NCBI GenBank assembly: GCA_004762125.1
Contig: SIHQ01000027.1
Span: forward strand, 1-64,000
Direction of reading: 5' to 3'
Source of the DNA: Oceanospirillales bacterium
GTDB taxonomy: Bacteria > Pseudomonadota > Gammaproteobacteria > Pseudomonadales > Endozoicomonadaceae
Length of the DNA: 64,000 bases
Shown here in pieces: positions 29,360-39,177 of the stretch. The position numbers were made by a program, and so were the translations under genes. Below the pieces are notes generated by a model. That model was not told the origin of the DNA. It saw nothing but the letters and a program-made list of their open reading frames with translations, and did no database searches. Numbering within the stretch: position 1 is the stretch's first letter; each line of letters begins with the position of its first letter.

Positions 29360-30307
29360 TTGTCTCTCAAAGCTATTTATCAGCGCTGGCTGGAGAAACG
29401 TATACCCTCGGCTCGTCGGGTTACGCTTGATCAGCGTCGTATATTTATCGTGCCCACTCGAGCCGGATTTCTTTGGCTAGGGATTGCGGTTCTCATTTTT
29501 CTTTTGGCTGCTAACTATCAAAATAGCCTGGCTTTTGGTCTGACTTTTTTTATGGTCAGTCTGTTTATGTTGTCCATTTACCATACTTGGCGGAACCTTG
29601 CGGGAATGACGCTTATTGCTCGAAACAGTGAGCAAATTCATGCAGGACAGAAGAGTCGTGTTTCTCTTGAACTACAACCTGAAGGCAAGGAACGTGTAGC
29701 CATCTCTGTTGGCTGGCCCAATGAAGAGACGGCGACAACGTCTTTCTTATCATCGACGCAACTGACTCTGGAATGCCGCGCTCTTAAAAGAGGACACTTT
29801 CAACCGGGTCGATTCAAGGTGGAGAGTGTTTATCCTTTGGGGCTTTGCCGAACCTGGAGTTGGGTCAGGCTTGATTTCCATTCACTGGTTTATCCTGCTG
29901 TGGATAGTTCCCGTAAATTGCCTCAGGCATCAGGGAAGGGCGATCAGCTGGGGTATGCCACCACGGCCGGGCAGGAAAATTTTGCTGGAGTCAGAAGATT
30001 TCACTCTTCCGATGCGCTGACCCATATCGATTGGAAAGGTTATGCACGCACGGGTGAGATGAATACCAAACTGTTTCAGGACAGCGTTGGCTCAGATATC
30101 TGGCTTAGCCTTGATCTTACGGGTGTAACTGGCCTGGAGCAGCAGTTGTCTGTTGTTACTGGTTGGTGTCTGCTCTGTACTCACCAGAAGACTCCCTTTG
30201 GACTTGATTTACCCGGGCAACGGATTGAGCCTGCATTGAGTCAGGCCCATCTGGAAAAGTGCCTGGCCATACTGGCTACCTATGGTTTGGTAGATGAACA
30301 GTCATGA
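29360..30307 (+). CDS. DUF58 membrane protein
   Basis: A 315-residue protein that starts with TTG six bases after moxR, with no clear ribosome site of its own, implying coupling. Two membrane segments lie at about 31-75 (AGFLWLGIAVLIFLLAANYQ and the following hydrophobic stretch). The DUF58 core motif YPAVDSS and RRFHSSDALTHIDWKGYART are present. DUF58 proteins carry a von-Willebrand-like region and pair with MoxR ATPases. Function in this trio is not established. The stop overlaps the next start (ATGA). Confidence 0.88.
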   Translation: MSLKAIYQRWLEKRIPSARRVTLDQRRIFIVPTRAGFLWLGIAVLIFLLAANYQNSLAFGLTFFMVSLFMLSIYHTWRNLAGMTLIARNSEQIHAGQKSRVSLELQPEGKERVAISVGWPNEETATTSFLSSTQLTLECRALKRGHFQPGRFKVESVYPLGLCRTWSWVRLDFHSLVYPAVDSSRKLPQASGKGDQLGYATTAGQENFAGVRRFHSSDALTHIDWKGYARTGEMNTKLFQDSVGSDIWLSLDLTGVTGLEQQLSVVTGWCLLCTHQKTPFGLDLPGQRIEPALSQAHLEKCLAILATYGLVDEQS

Positions 30308-32352
30308 GTAAAAGAAAGAAAGAAATCCAACCGTTGCTTCAGCAAGAATTTGTTAGCAGAGCTTCAACGATCTGGCTAATAGTGGCGCTGGTTATGGTGC
30401 AACTTCCTATCTTGCGCGAGATACCCATAGCCATTACTGCCATCAGTGTGCTGAGTGTTTGCTGGAGGGTCATGATTCTTCTTGGGCGGGGGATCTGGCC
30501 GCCATCCTGGCTGCGAAGTTTGCTGGTGGTTTTAGGACTTGCCACGGTGGCGATTAACTTCAAACCTCTGATATCCCTTGAGTCCGCTGTATCCGTTCTG
30601 GCTGTCGGTTACTCTCTGAAATTGCTGGAAATGCGCAGTCGACGTGATGCATTAGTGGTGGTCTACATAGGGTATTTTTTGATTGCCAGCAGTGTGTTGT
30701 TTTCCCAAACATTGTTACAGACACTCTATTTATTCTGCTGCATTACCGTTCTTACTGCTGCCCAACAAGGACTTTACCGTCGTACAGACAGTATTAAAGT
30801 GTCGTCGACCATAGGTTATGCGGGACTGCTGGCTTTACAGGCTATGCCGTTAACGATTCTCCTGTTTTTTCTGGTGCCAAGAATAGGGCCGCTCTGGTCG
30901 GTTCCTCTACCCGATAACAGTGCTCGTACCGGCCTGACCGATGAAATGACACCGGGTGATATTGCTCGCTTGAGTAAATCCGATGAACTGGTTTTCAGAG
31001 CAAGATTTGCATCAGTATTACCTGCTCCCCGGGATCGTTATTGGCGAGCTGTGGTACTTGATCGTTTTGATGGCAAGACCTGGCGGCAGAGTGACTTTCG
31101 GCATTCAGGCATTGCCCGAGGGGAATGGCAGTCGAATCAGTCGTCTAACCAGTTATCGAGCAATGGCTGGTGGCAGACTCGAGAGAGCGGTTACAACTAT
31201 GAAATTATGATGGAGCCTACAGGCAAACCCTGGCTCTATACATTAGGGCAATCGGCCAGTGTACCGAAAGAGAGTTTTCTGTTGAGAACGCTACGACTGG
31301 AGGCAAACACTCCCGTTGATGTCAGAACGATTTATAACATTCAGGCCAGTGTTCCGGATTCATCTACTGTACGTCCTCCGGCATGGTTGAAAAAAATCAA
31401 TCTACAGATCCCTGATGTGAGTAATTCCAGTAGTCGTAAACTGGCGCAACAGTTATGGCAGCAGTCTGGAAAAGTACCGATAAAAATGGCTAATAAAGTC
31501 ATGGCTATGTTCAGGGAGGAACCTTTTTTCTACACGCTTAATCCACCTTTACTAACCGGTGCGGGAAGAAATTCTATTGATCGTTTTCTCTTTGATAGCC
31601 GTCAGGGTTTCTGCTCTCACTATGCCGGTGCTTTTGTTTATCTTATGCGGGCAGCAGGTGTACCTGCCAGAGTGATTGGCGGTTATCAGGGGGGAGAGGT
31701 CAAGGAAGAAGAAAACCTGATACAGGTACGGCAGTTTGATGCTCATGCCTGGGCGGAAATTTGGGTTGAAGGGCAGGGTTGGTTACGGTTTGACCCCACG
31801 GCAATGGTTTCTCCGGAGAGAATTGAATCCGGTCTGGAAGCTGCACTGGCTGAGGAAGGTTCTTTTCTTTCTGAGTTGCCGCTTTCTCTTTATCGATATA
31901 GGAACAGCGGTGTACTGAACAGTGTTCGTCTTGCTTTTGAACAATTGGAATACCGCTGGCAGAAGTCAGTCGTTAATTATAAGGAAGAGCAGCAGCGTGA
32001 GTTTTTGACAAAGCTGCTTGGTAAAGGCAACTTATTGCAGAAGCAGACGTTAGCATTGGTTGTTTCCATAGCCCTGATATTGCTGGTTTCAGCATTACTA
32101 TTGCTGAAGAAAAGAAAGCCAGTTTCTGTTGAGCAGGCACTGTATCAGCGATTCAGTAAAATAATGGCCAAAAGAGGTTTTCGTCGATTACCCGATGAAA
32201 CAGAGTTGGCCTTTGCTCAAAGAGTCATCAGTGAATCTCCTGAGTTGGCTGGATTGGTAAGGCAGTTCACCAGTGGTTATTGTCAGCTGGTTTATGGCGG
32301 TGGACAGAGAGAAGACATAGGTAGGTTGAGATCCATTCTGAGGCGTTTGTAG
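30304..32352 (+). CDS. TgpA-like transglutaminase-domain membrane protein
   Basis: A 682-residue protein in three parts. An N-terminal DUF3488 membrane region spans about 15-210 with several helices. A periplasmic transglutaminase-core domain follows, with catalytic triad Cys437 (GFCSHYAGAF), His481 (DAHAWAE) and Asp497 (FDPT). A final membrane segment at about 585-610 precedes a C-terminal cytoplasmic tail (DUF4129-like). The P. aeruginosa homologue TgpA is essential in that species. Together with MoxR and DUF58 it forms a conserved envelope-associated trio; overlap with DUF58 by ATGA supports one operon. Confidence 0.9.
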   Translation: MSKRKKEIQPLLQQEFVSRASTIWLIVALVMVQLPILREIPIAITAISVLSVCWRVMILLGRGIWPPSWLRSLLVVLGLATVAINFKPLISLESAVSVLAVGYSLKLLEMRSRRDALVVVYIGYFLIASSVLFSQTLLQTLYLFCCITVLTAAQQGLYRRTDSIKVSSTIGYAGLLALQAMPLTILLFFLVPRIGPLWSVPLPDNSARTGLTDEMTPGDIARLSKSDELVFRARFASVLPAPRDRYWRAVVLDRFDGKTWRQSDFRHSGIARGEWQSNQSSNQLSSNGWWQTRESGYNYEIMMEPTGKPWLYTLGQSASVPKESFLLRTLRLEANTPVDVRTIYNIQASVPDSSTVRPPAWLKKINLQIPDVSNSSSRKLAQQLWQQSGKVPIKMANKVMAMFREEPFFYTLNPPLLTGAGRNSIDRFLFDSRQGFCSHYAGAFVYLMRAAGVPARVIGGYQGGEVKEEENLIQVRQFDAHAWAEIWVEGQGWLRFDPTAMVSPERIESGLEAALAEEGSFLSELPLSLYRYRNSGVLNSVRLAFEQLEYRWQKSVVNYKEEQQREFLTKLLGKGNLLQKQTLALVVSIALILLVSALLLLKKRKPVSVEQALYQRFSKIMAKRGFRRLPDETELAFAQRVISESPELAGLVRQFTSGYCQLVYGGGQREDIGRLRSILRRL

Positions 32353-32370
32353 CTTTTGGTGTATAAAAGG

Positions 32371-33492
32371 TTAAAGGTGCTGTTTTAGTATCGCCTGAAT
32401 TTCGTAACCTTCTTCCGTAGCTGGGCATACCATATGGATTTTTGGTGGCGGATCATCCCGAGTGCATTTCTGCAGGTAACGTTTTACAGCCAGAGCAGCG
32501 ATAACTGCTGATCTCTGGCTGGAGTTAACCAGGCCGATACTGAGTACAGGTATAGCCACTGACTTCTTTTTTTGTTGATGGGCAACTTTAATGGCAGCCT
32601 CATAAGCGTTGATCAGCTGTTGATCGATATTAGCTGCATCCTGATCTGGTAGGCAGCTAAAAATAATATGGTTAAATCCCAGTTTCTGAAGACTGCGTGT
32701 TTCCTTGATGACAGCCTGTGTAGGGCTCATTTTCCGAATGCTTTTAAGAAAGCTCTTATCACTGATCATTCGATTGTGTTCGCTCAACTTTTCCTGAATT
32801 TCAGTGGTGTTTTTGCTGGTTGATAGAACGGGGCAAACAATGGTGTCAGTGACTGGGTTCTGTCCCTGATTGATCTTGGTTATATCTCCTGCCATAAGGT
32901 TGATGTACTTGCTGGCCATACGCCAGCTATCTTCACCCGACGCAGGTATGTACCTGATTGGAGCGGAAGCCTGAAACTGTTGCAAGGGTTTTATAAAGGG
33001 GGTCAGCTGTGGGCAGAGTGGTTTTACCACTGAAGATAAAGTGCTTAAAGTTTCTGTCCAGTTTTGGTTTAGCAGCAGATTTCTAAGTTTGGTCAGGCTG
33101 ACCAGCTCTTCGACTGAGCCGTGTTTGAATGCATGGATATGAGCTTGTTTTGCTTGCTCGCTGAGTACTTCATGGAACTCATGGAGCGTTTCAGTTCTGG
33201 ATCTGGGAGTGCCATCTTCAAGCGATGTACTGATTCCAATATTTTTCAGTGATTGTGCAAATGTTTGATAATTGAAATCCTGCTGGTTGCTACGGATGTT
33301 AATTCGTCTGCCCGACAGCTGGCTGTATGGGCTGAGCCCCATATCCCGGCTTTCCTTGATTTTGATTCTAGGGTCAGTAAGTACCAGGGCCTTTCGATTC
33401 CAGGTAAAGGCAGAGCGTAACTTGTGCATAAGCCAGCTTCCTGCAACTCGCAGGGAGGATCTACTCTGGGGTATTCCTGAAGTCCGGTTCAT
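32371..33492 (-). CDS. Protein with degenerate C-terminal macro domain
   Basis: A 373-residue protein. The N-terminal half is basic and unrecognised. From about residue 185 it follows the macro-domain pattern: INLMAGDITKINQG (normally GDIT), TDTIVCPVLS in place of the ADP-ribose-binding IVNAAN, AYEAAIKVAHQQKKKSVAIPVLSIGLVNSSQR matching the SIAFPAISTG segment, then AALAVKRYLQ. The fold looks preserved, but the Asn of IVNAAN is absent, so hydrolysis of ADP-ribose seems unlikely and binding is uncertain. No signal peptide. It converges on the transglutaminase gene. An effector-like role fits the neighbourhood but is inference. Confidence 0.62.
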   Translation of the reverse strand: MNRTSGIPQSRSSLRVAGSWLMHKLRSAFTWNRKALVLTDPRIKIKESRDMGLSPYSQLSGRRINIRSNQQDFNYQTFAQSLKNIGISTSLEDGTPRSRTETLHEFHEVLSEQAKQAHIHAFKHGSVEELVSLTKLRNLLLNQNWTETLSTLSSVVKPLCPQLTPFIKPLQQFQASAPIRYIPASGEDSWRMASKYINLMAGDITKINQGQNPVTDTIVCPVLSTSKNTTEIQEKLSEHNRMISDKSFLKSIRKMSPTQAVIKETRSLQKLGFNHIIFSCLPDQDAANIDQQLINAYEAAIKVAHQQKKKSVAIPVLSIGLVNSSQRSAVIAALAVKRYLQKCTRDDPPPKIHMVCPATEEGYEIQAILKQHL

Positions 33493-33612
33493 TATTTAAG
33501 CCACGAAACAATCATCATTTCAGTATAAACAGATGTTTTGGTCGGGATTAGAAGGTTTCAGAGTTGATATCGGCCTGTTGCGGAATATCTCAGGGTTTCT
33601 GTGTCAGCAGGC

Positions 33613-34068
33613 TTAGTTTTTGGCTCTGGCAATGTAGAAACCCTTGTAGGACGCAGCTTCAATGCCTTCTGATCGGATTGAAATGTTGAGATTCAGCTTG
33701 CCGCTACGACCTTCCTGAAGACGAGCATAAAAGTCATCCGGTACAGGGCTGCTGCAAACGGCTTGAAACGATCCTGTTACCGGGGCTTTGAAACTCGTAC
33801 TCTGCTCAACAATCATGGCTTCAGGCTCGTCAATGGCCGCTCTGGCGTGAATCATGGTGTAAGTCCAGCCGCAGATGGTTGCTAGAGTACCAATGCTGCC
33901 ACCAAAGCCGGTGCCTTTATCATTGATGTTGGGCTCTAGTGGGCAGCTCATCACTAGCCCGTGTTCAGAAAAGCTGTCAAAATTCAGCTTCATGGCTCTC
34001 AGCAAGGGGATGTTAGCCAGAATCCATTGTTGAAACTCACGGTTCAGTTCCGGTATTTTGATCGTCAT
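33613..34068 (-). CDS. YiiD C-terminal-type hotdog thioesterase
   Basis: A 151-residue hotdog-fold protein of the YiiD_C/putative thioesterase family. The central segment NINDKGTGFGGSIGTLATICGWTY is typical, with strand residues AMIVEQSTSFKAPVTGSF after it. It stands alone here, without the acetyltransferase domain found in E. coli YiiD. The substrate is unknown. It shares a terminator hairpin region with the upstream acnB gene. Confidence 0.82.
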   Translation of the reverse strand: MTIKIPELNREFQQWILANIPLLRAMKLNFDSFSEHGLVMSCPLEPNINDKGTGFGGSIGTLATICGWTYTMIHARAAIDEPEAMIVEQSTSFKAPVTGSFQAVCSSPVPDDFYARLQEGRSGKLNLNISIRSEGIEAASYKGFYIARAKN

Positions 34069-34098
34069 ATCCTTGAAAGCTCTCTGTTATAAATCAAA

Positions 34099-34136
34099 AA
34101 AAATCCTCGCACTTAATGATTAAGACGAGGATTTTT
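34099..34136 (-). terminator. Terminator after acnB
   Basis: AAAAATCCTCG (34099-34109) pairs perfectly with CGAGGATTTTT (34126-34136), with a smaller nested CTTAA/TTAAG stem. On the minus strand the stem ends in a T-run, directly after acnB. Confidence 0.85.
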
Positions 34137-34151
34137 GTTTACTTTGAGCGT

Positions 34152-36743
34152 TTAGCGAGACTTGGCGATGATATCGTCAGCCGCTTTCTGATAGCTCTCA
34201 ACCTGATCAAAGTTCAGGTAGCGATACACTTCACTGGCCATAGAATCCAGACTCCGTGTGTACTCCATGTACTCATCGGCTGATGGAATCTTACCCATAA
34301 TTGCACCAACGGACGCTAACTCGGCAGAGCACAGGTAAACGTTGGCACCGTCACCTAGACGGTTCGGGAAGTTACGGGTAGAAGTAGACAGTACGGTTGC
34401 ACCGGCTTCTACACGAGCCTGGTTACCCATGCACAGGGAGCAACCCGGAATCTCGGTACGAACATTACTTTCTTTGTAAATGTCGTAGTACCCTTCTTTT
34501 TCCAGCTGAGCCTTATCCATTTTAGTAGGAGGAGACATCCAGAAACGGGTCTTCAGCGGCTCACTGTTCTGTTGCAGCAGTTTACCAGCTGCACGGAAGT
34601 GACCGATGTTGGTCATGCAGGAACCCAGAAAGACTTCGTCAATATTGGTTCCAGCAACGTCAGACAAGGTACGAGCATCGTCAGGATCGTTTGGAGCACA
34701 AAGAATAGGTTCTTTGATTTCGTTCAGATCGATCTCAATGATTTCAGCGTATTCTGCATCCGGATCAGCACGCATCTGACTTGGGTTGGCCAACCATTCT
34801 TCCATCTTTACCGCGCGACGTTCCAGTGTTCTTGGATCGCCGTAGCCTTCGCTGATCATCCAGCGAAGCATGGTGATATTGGACTTCAGGTATTCGGCAA
34901 CCGATTCGTCAGACAATGTAATGCTACAGCCGGCAGCAGAACGTTCGGCAGAAGCATCGGACAGTTCGAATGCTTGTTCGGCGGTCAGACTTTCCAGACC
35001 TTCAATTTCCAGAATACGACCAGAGAATGCGTTGATCTTGCCTTTCTTCTCTACGGTCAGCAGGCCTTGCTTGATGCCGTACAAAGGAATCGCATGAACC
35101 AGGTCACGCAGGGTAATGCCTGGCTGCATTTCGCCTTTAAAGCGAACCAGAATAGATTCTGGCATATCCAGTGGCATAACACCGGTAGCGGCTGCGAAAG
35201 CCACCAAGCCGGAGCCGGCAGGGAAAGAAATACCCAGCGGGAAACGGGTGTGGGAATCACCACCAGTACCAACAGTATCAGGCAGCAGCATACGGTTCAG
35301 CCAGCTGTGAATGATACCGTCACCTGGACGCAAGGCAACACCACCACGGTTCATGATGAAGTCTGGCAGGGTGTGGTGAGTTTCCACATCAACAGGCTTT
35401 GGATAAGCAGCCGTGTGACAGAAAGACTGCATGACCAGATCAGAAGAGAAGCCCAGGCAAGCCAGGTCTTTCAGTTCGTCACGGGTCATTGGTCCAGTCG
35501 TATCCTGAGAGCCGACAGTAGTCATCTTTGGCTCACAGTAAGTGCCAGGACGAATGCCTTCGACGCTGCAAGCTTTACCAACCATCTTCTGAGCCAGAGT
35601 GAAACCTTTGTTGGATTCAGCTGGAGCAACAGGGCGACGGAAGACATCAGAGTGGCCCAGATTCAGTGCTTCACGAGCACGTTCGGTCAGACCACGACCA
35701 ATGATCAGATTGATACGACCACCGGCTTGTACTTCGTCCAGAATAACATCGGACTTAAAGGCAAACTCGGATAAAACTTCGCCGGACTCAGACAGAATCT
35801 TGCCGTCGTAAGGACGAATTTCGATGACATCGCCCATGTTCAGTTTTTCAACGGGCGCTTCAAAAACCAGTGCGCCTGCGTCTTCCATTGTGTTGAAGAA
35901 AATAGGAGCAACTTTATCACCGATGCAGATACCGCCAGCACGTTTGTTAGGCACGCCTGGCATATCGTCACCAAAGTACCATAGTACGGAGTTGGTGGCA
36001 GACTTACGGGAAGAACCAGTGCCAACAACTTCACCCACAAAAGCAACCGGGTGACCTTTAGCCTTGATCTCTTCAATCTGTGCCAAAGGACCTACGACAG
36101 CATGCTCTTCAGGAGTCAGACCGTCACGGGTCATTTTGTACATGGCGCGTGCATGGACAGGAATATCCGGACGTGACCAGGCATCAGGTGCAGGTGACAA
36201 GTCGTCAGTGTTGGTTTCGCCAGACACTTTGAAGACGGAAACCTTGATGCTTTCCTGTACAGCAGTGCTGTTGGTAAACCACTCGGCATCAGCCCAGGAT
36301 TTCAGTACGGCAGTAGCGTTACTGTTGCCTTCTTTAGCTTTCTCTTCCACGTCGTGGAAAGAATCAAAGACCAGCAGTGTTTTCTTCAGCTGTTCTGCAG
36401 CCAGTTCACCCAGTTCGGTGCTGTCCAGCAGAGTAACCAGCGTTTCGATGTTATACCCACCCAGCATGGTGCCAAGCAGTTGAACCGCTTTCTGAGCGTT
36501 AACCAGTGAACATTCCACTTCACTCTTGGCAACAGCGGACAGGAAGCCGGCTTTTACGTAAGCAGCTTCGTCTACACCTGGGGGAATGCGGTTTTCCAGC
36601 AGGTTGAGCAGATACGCTTCTTCCCCCGCAGGTGGGTTTTTCAGTAATTCAACCAGACCAGTTACCTGTTCTGCATTGAGTGGCTTAGGTGGTACACCTT
36701 CGGCGGCACGCTCTTCGACGTGTATTCTATAGGCTTCTAGCAC
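34152..36743 (-). CDS. acnB: Aconitate hydratase B AcnB
   Basis: An 863-residue bifunctional aconitate hydratase/2-methylisocitrate dehydratase of the citric-acid cycle. The start is GTG at 36743, with GAGGG nine bases upstream. The order is the AcnB one: N-terminal HEAT-like domain (about 1-160), the swivel domain ([14 protein letters not shown]), then the catalytic domains with [11 protein letters not shown] and the 4Fe-4S Cys in LGSCMTN and PGCSLCMG. Length is normal (E. coli 865). In E. coli the iron-free form binds mRNA. Confidence 0.98.
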   Translation of the reverse strand: MLEAYRIHVEERAAEGVPPKPLNAEQVTGLVELLKNPPAGEEAYLLNLLENRIPPGVDEAAYVKAGFLSAVAKSEVECSLVNAQKAVQLLGTMLGGYNIETLVTLLDSTELGELAAEQLKKTLLVFDSFHDVEEKAKEGNSNATAVLKSWADAEWFTNSTAVQESIKVSVFKVSGETNTDDLSPAPDAWSRPDIPVHARAMYKMTRDGLTPEEHAVVGPLAQIEEIKAKGHPVAFVGEVVGTGSSRKSATNSVLWYFGDDMPGVPNKRAGGICIGDKVAPIFFNTMEDAGALVFEAPVEKLNMGDVIEIRPYDGKILSESGEVLSEFAFKSDVILDEVQAGGRINLIIGRGLTERAREALNLGHSDVFRRPVAPAESNKGFTLAQKMVGKACSVEGIRPGTYCEPKMTTVGSQDTTGPMTRDELKDLACLGFSSDLVMQSFCHTAAYPKPVDVETHHTLPDFIMNRGGVALRPGDGIIHSWLNRMLLPDTVGTGGDSHTRFPLGISFPAGSGLVAFAAATGVMPLDMPESILVRFKGEMQPGITLRDLVHAIPLYGIKQGLLTVEKKGKINAFSGRILEIEGLESLTAEQAFELSDASAERSAAGCSITLSDESVAEYLKSNITMLRWMISEGYGDPRTLERRAVKMEEWLANPSQMRADPDAEYAEIIEIDLNEIKEPILCAPNDPDDARTLSDVAGTNIDEVFLGSCMTNIGHFRAAGKLLQQNSEPLKTRFWMSPPTKMDKAQLEKEGYYDIYKESNVRTEIPGCSLCMGNQARVEAGATVLSTSTRNFPNRLGDGANVYLCSAELASVGAIMGKIPSADEYMEYTRSLDSMASEVYRYLNFDQVESYQKAADDIIAKSR

Positions 36744-37590
36744 TGATCTACCCTCATCATCCGAGCTACTTGCCTGTCCTGATTCAGAGACAAAAGTCCT
36801 GAGACAGAAAGTCCAGAAACAGGACAGGAAGTGACAGATGTTCCTTTGTTGAATCTTCTGGCCAGTAAGGCACGATGGATATTTAACTGGAGAATGGTTG
36901 CTGCGGTTGTTGCTCCAGCCTGAAGTTCACAGCAGGAGTTGGATAGCAGAACCGTTTCTTATCCAGTTGGCCTTGACTGGCGGCTGTAAACCGGTGGAAT
37001 TATTGTGTCGCGGTTGCTCTGTAATCTTGGGCAACCAACTTTCATCAGCCGGTGGCGCGGGCAGTATAGCGGATAGCTATATGCAAGTTAAGTAGATTCC
37101 GCTATCCCGAGTATAAACGCGATGAATACTGTTTGGCTCAGTGATTGATTAAAAACAGGTACCTTTAAATAGACTATTTGAACGTCTGAACCTGACCTTA
37201 ATATCTCTGGTTGTGGCTTAAAACTCAGACTGTCGTAGGCCAAAGCCGACCAAAGATCGTTGTTTCACGGTATGACCGTTACTAAAGGTAGACAGTGAAC
37301 CAAAGGAGTTTTCCTCAATTAAGTCTGTAGGCCGTCAAAAAAGACTGCCAATACACGAAGTATTAGAGGTTTCGAGCGCAAATTTTTTTGATACCAGATA
37401 AATGATGTTCAGGTTCGCTCTTGGGTGATTAGAGAGATAGATACTTCATCACACCACTTTACTCTGTCTTTTTTCCGGCTTGCGCGCATTGTCAGCCTAT
37501 TAATCGACAGCTTGGATTTTCAATGATTCTGGCATAACAAACGATGTCTTGTTCAGCATTAAATTCCGGACCCTGTCATACCTCACATAA
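36744..37590. other. Long intergenic region upstream of acnB
   Basis: About 850 bases with no convincing gene. It must contain the acnB promoter (minus strand). ATAGCGG near 37066 can pair with CCGCTAT near 37098, a weak hairpin. A 65-codon frame at 36898-37095 lacks an ATG start and looks like chance. Confidence 0.35.
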
Positions 37591-38919
37591 TTATTTACGC
37601 CACTCTTCTGATATCAAGTATGTATACAGCGGCTCTATAAATTGTTGGTACTGCTTCTGTATTCCTACAGATTGGGTAGAGAAATCATAACCGTGCATTT
37701 TTGGTTCATAGGCAGCAGCAATACAGTTTTCACTGCCTCTTATTAGTTCTTCCGTTAACTGTTTTTTGTCATACAAAGCCGTAATGTTAGGGTCGTGCAT
37801 AACAAGCGGAGGTAAACCAAAGTGGATCAAAATATGATTGCACAATAATAATGCAGCTCTAAGATTTCCATCGGGGAAAGGGTGTATCAAAAAGTATCCA
37901 GGTAAAAATTCAGCCAGTGCTACATACACATCATTTTTTATTTTAACATTCTGCAAACTGGATTCTAGTTGTGTAGAAATAAACTCCAACAATACTTTTT
38001 TGTTATCAATACCGTCAATAGTAAAGCAACGTATACAGCGTGACCCAGTCTTTCGGAAATGACTTTTTATAGTTTCTTTAGTTTCCTTATCACAATCAAA
38101 CTTTTCTATAAAACACTCGAAACTCTTCTTAAATTCAGCTTTTATAACATCTTCGTCTGAACCATCAATACCACCTAGAAGCTCTCTTGCTAGCTCAAGG
38201 TTAATACTGACAATGTTAGTACTTGCTCCTATTTTTCCATAAAATGCCAATGGATATGGGACAGGTAATGGAACTTCTGACTTCAGACAAAACAACTCAA
38301 ACTGTTCGTATAATTCCTCTATTCCAGCATTAGTGTAAATAGTTGTTGATGGAATTATCGGATAATAAACACACTTTGAGTTCAACTCACCACTTTTACA
38401 CGTTTTATGGCTAGAAGAAAACTGCTGATAACTTTCAGCCATCGCTTTCTTATGCATGAATGAAAACAACTCGGGCTTTATTTCATGTCTTCCCTTTACA
38501 GCACTACGAATAGCAGTAAGCAGTCCCACTGACATAGTACGTATACTGCCTGGCTCTCTCTTGTCATACTGAAAAGCACCCTGTTCACACTCCAATAACC
38601 TACCGTCTACGATCAGACGAAGAAGTTGGGAAGGCACTTTTCCAATAAGTCGACTCAGATTAGATATGGCTTTTTCAACGTTATAATCAGGTGGCTCGGA
38701 CAAGCCTGTTCTGAATGAAGTGATATGGGATACTGTTCTTTGAGGTGGTGAAGGAGGTATATCAGTGTTTAGCGTCTCGTTTGCTTTTTTACCATCAACG
38801 GCTCTAACGTCCTTTGTGACAAAAGAAGCTTCTTTTTTGTTAATATCAACAGTATCCGTAGTTATATTACTTCTCGCGCTAGCTGCTATCGGCCTTGAAC
38901 TGCTGTCAGAACTATCCAT
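37591..38919 (-). CDS. Fic-domain protein, effector-like
   Basis: A 442-residue protein from ATG 38919 (GGGTGGA just upstream); an upstream in-frame ATG at 38985 would add 22 residues without a better ribosome site. Residues 1-65 are Ser/Thr/Asp/Lys-rich and probably disordered, as in secreted effectors. The C-terminal half is a Fic domain with motif H346-PFPDGNLR, where Leu replaces the usual Gly/Lys. The catalytic His, Phe, Asp, Gly, Asn and first Arg are kept, but the second Arg position reads RAALL. No signal peptide. It is flanked by long AT-rich gaps and a dispersed repeat, consistent with acquisition. AMP transfer to a host protein is plausible but unproven. Confidence 0.78.
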   Translation of the reverse strand: MDSSDSSSRPIAASARSNITTDTVDINKKEASFVTKDVRAVDGKKANETLNTDIPPSPPQRTVSHITSFRTGLSEPPDYNVEKAISNLSRLIGKVPSQLLRLIVDGRLLECEQGAFQYDKREPGSIRTMSVGLLTAIRSAVKGRHEIKPELFSFMHKKAMAESYQQFSSSHKTCKSGELNSKCVYYPIIPSTTIYTNAGIEELYEQFELFCLKSEVPLPVPYPLAFYGKIGASTNIVSINLELARELLGGIDGSDEDVIKAEFKKSFECFIEKFDCDKETKETIKSHFRKTGSRCIRCFTIDGIDNKKVLLEFISTQLESSLQNVKIKNDVYVALAEFLPGYFLIHPFPDGNLRAALLLCNHILIHFGLPPLVMHDPNITALYDKKQLTEELIRGSENCIAAAYEPKMHGYDFSTQSVGIQKQYQQFIEPLYTYLISEEWRK

Positions 38920-39001
38920 AATTCCACCCTGTTTTCCTCTGTAAGTTGTATCGGTCGAGTTCTGCTGAATCAAGTGTGTAAACATACGAATTCACATGTT
39001 T

Positions 39002-39094
39002 GGGTGTTTATACCCGTTACCATTGGAAATGTGGGTAGGCGGCAAACGAATGAAACCCCATGCGCCTAAGAGTAGTAGGTAATTGGGGTGAACG
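39002..39094 (+). other. Structured intergenic segment upstream of repeat copy B
   Basis: Short paired elements follow one another: GGGT/ACCC (39002-39005 with 39012-39015), then ACCCCA (39055-39060) with TGGGGT (39084-39089). With copy B immediately downstream the segment looks like a structured RNA scaffold or a mobile-element end. I cannot identify it. Confidence 0.35.
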
Positions 39095-39164
39095 AGAGCA
39101 GCCAACACCCCCACATATTCAAGGGGGATGGGTATAGAGAGAGGCTAAGAGGCCTCTCTCTATA
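39095..39164 (+). repeat. Dispersed repeat, copy B, with 3' palindrome
   Basis: This is the best-structured copy. CCCCC (39108-39112) pairs with GGGGG (39123-39127). The conserved ATGGGTATA then leads straight into a perfect 13-bp inverted repeat (39133-39145 with 39152-39164, six-base loop). The palindrome may also terminate ppnN, whose stop lies at 39178 on the minus strand. Confidence 0.65.
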
Positions 39165-39177
39165 GTTATGAAAAGAA

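Noticed and set aside
34572-35774. A 400-codon open frame antisense to acnB
   Set aside because: It mirrors the codon structure of acnB, has no ribosome site or recognisable domain, and acnB is certain.
36898-37095. A 65-codon frame upstream of acnB
   Set aside because: No ATG, no ribosome site, no protein family resemblance.
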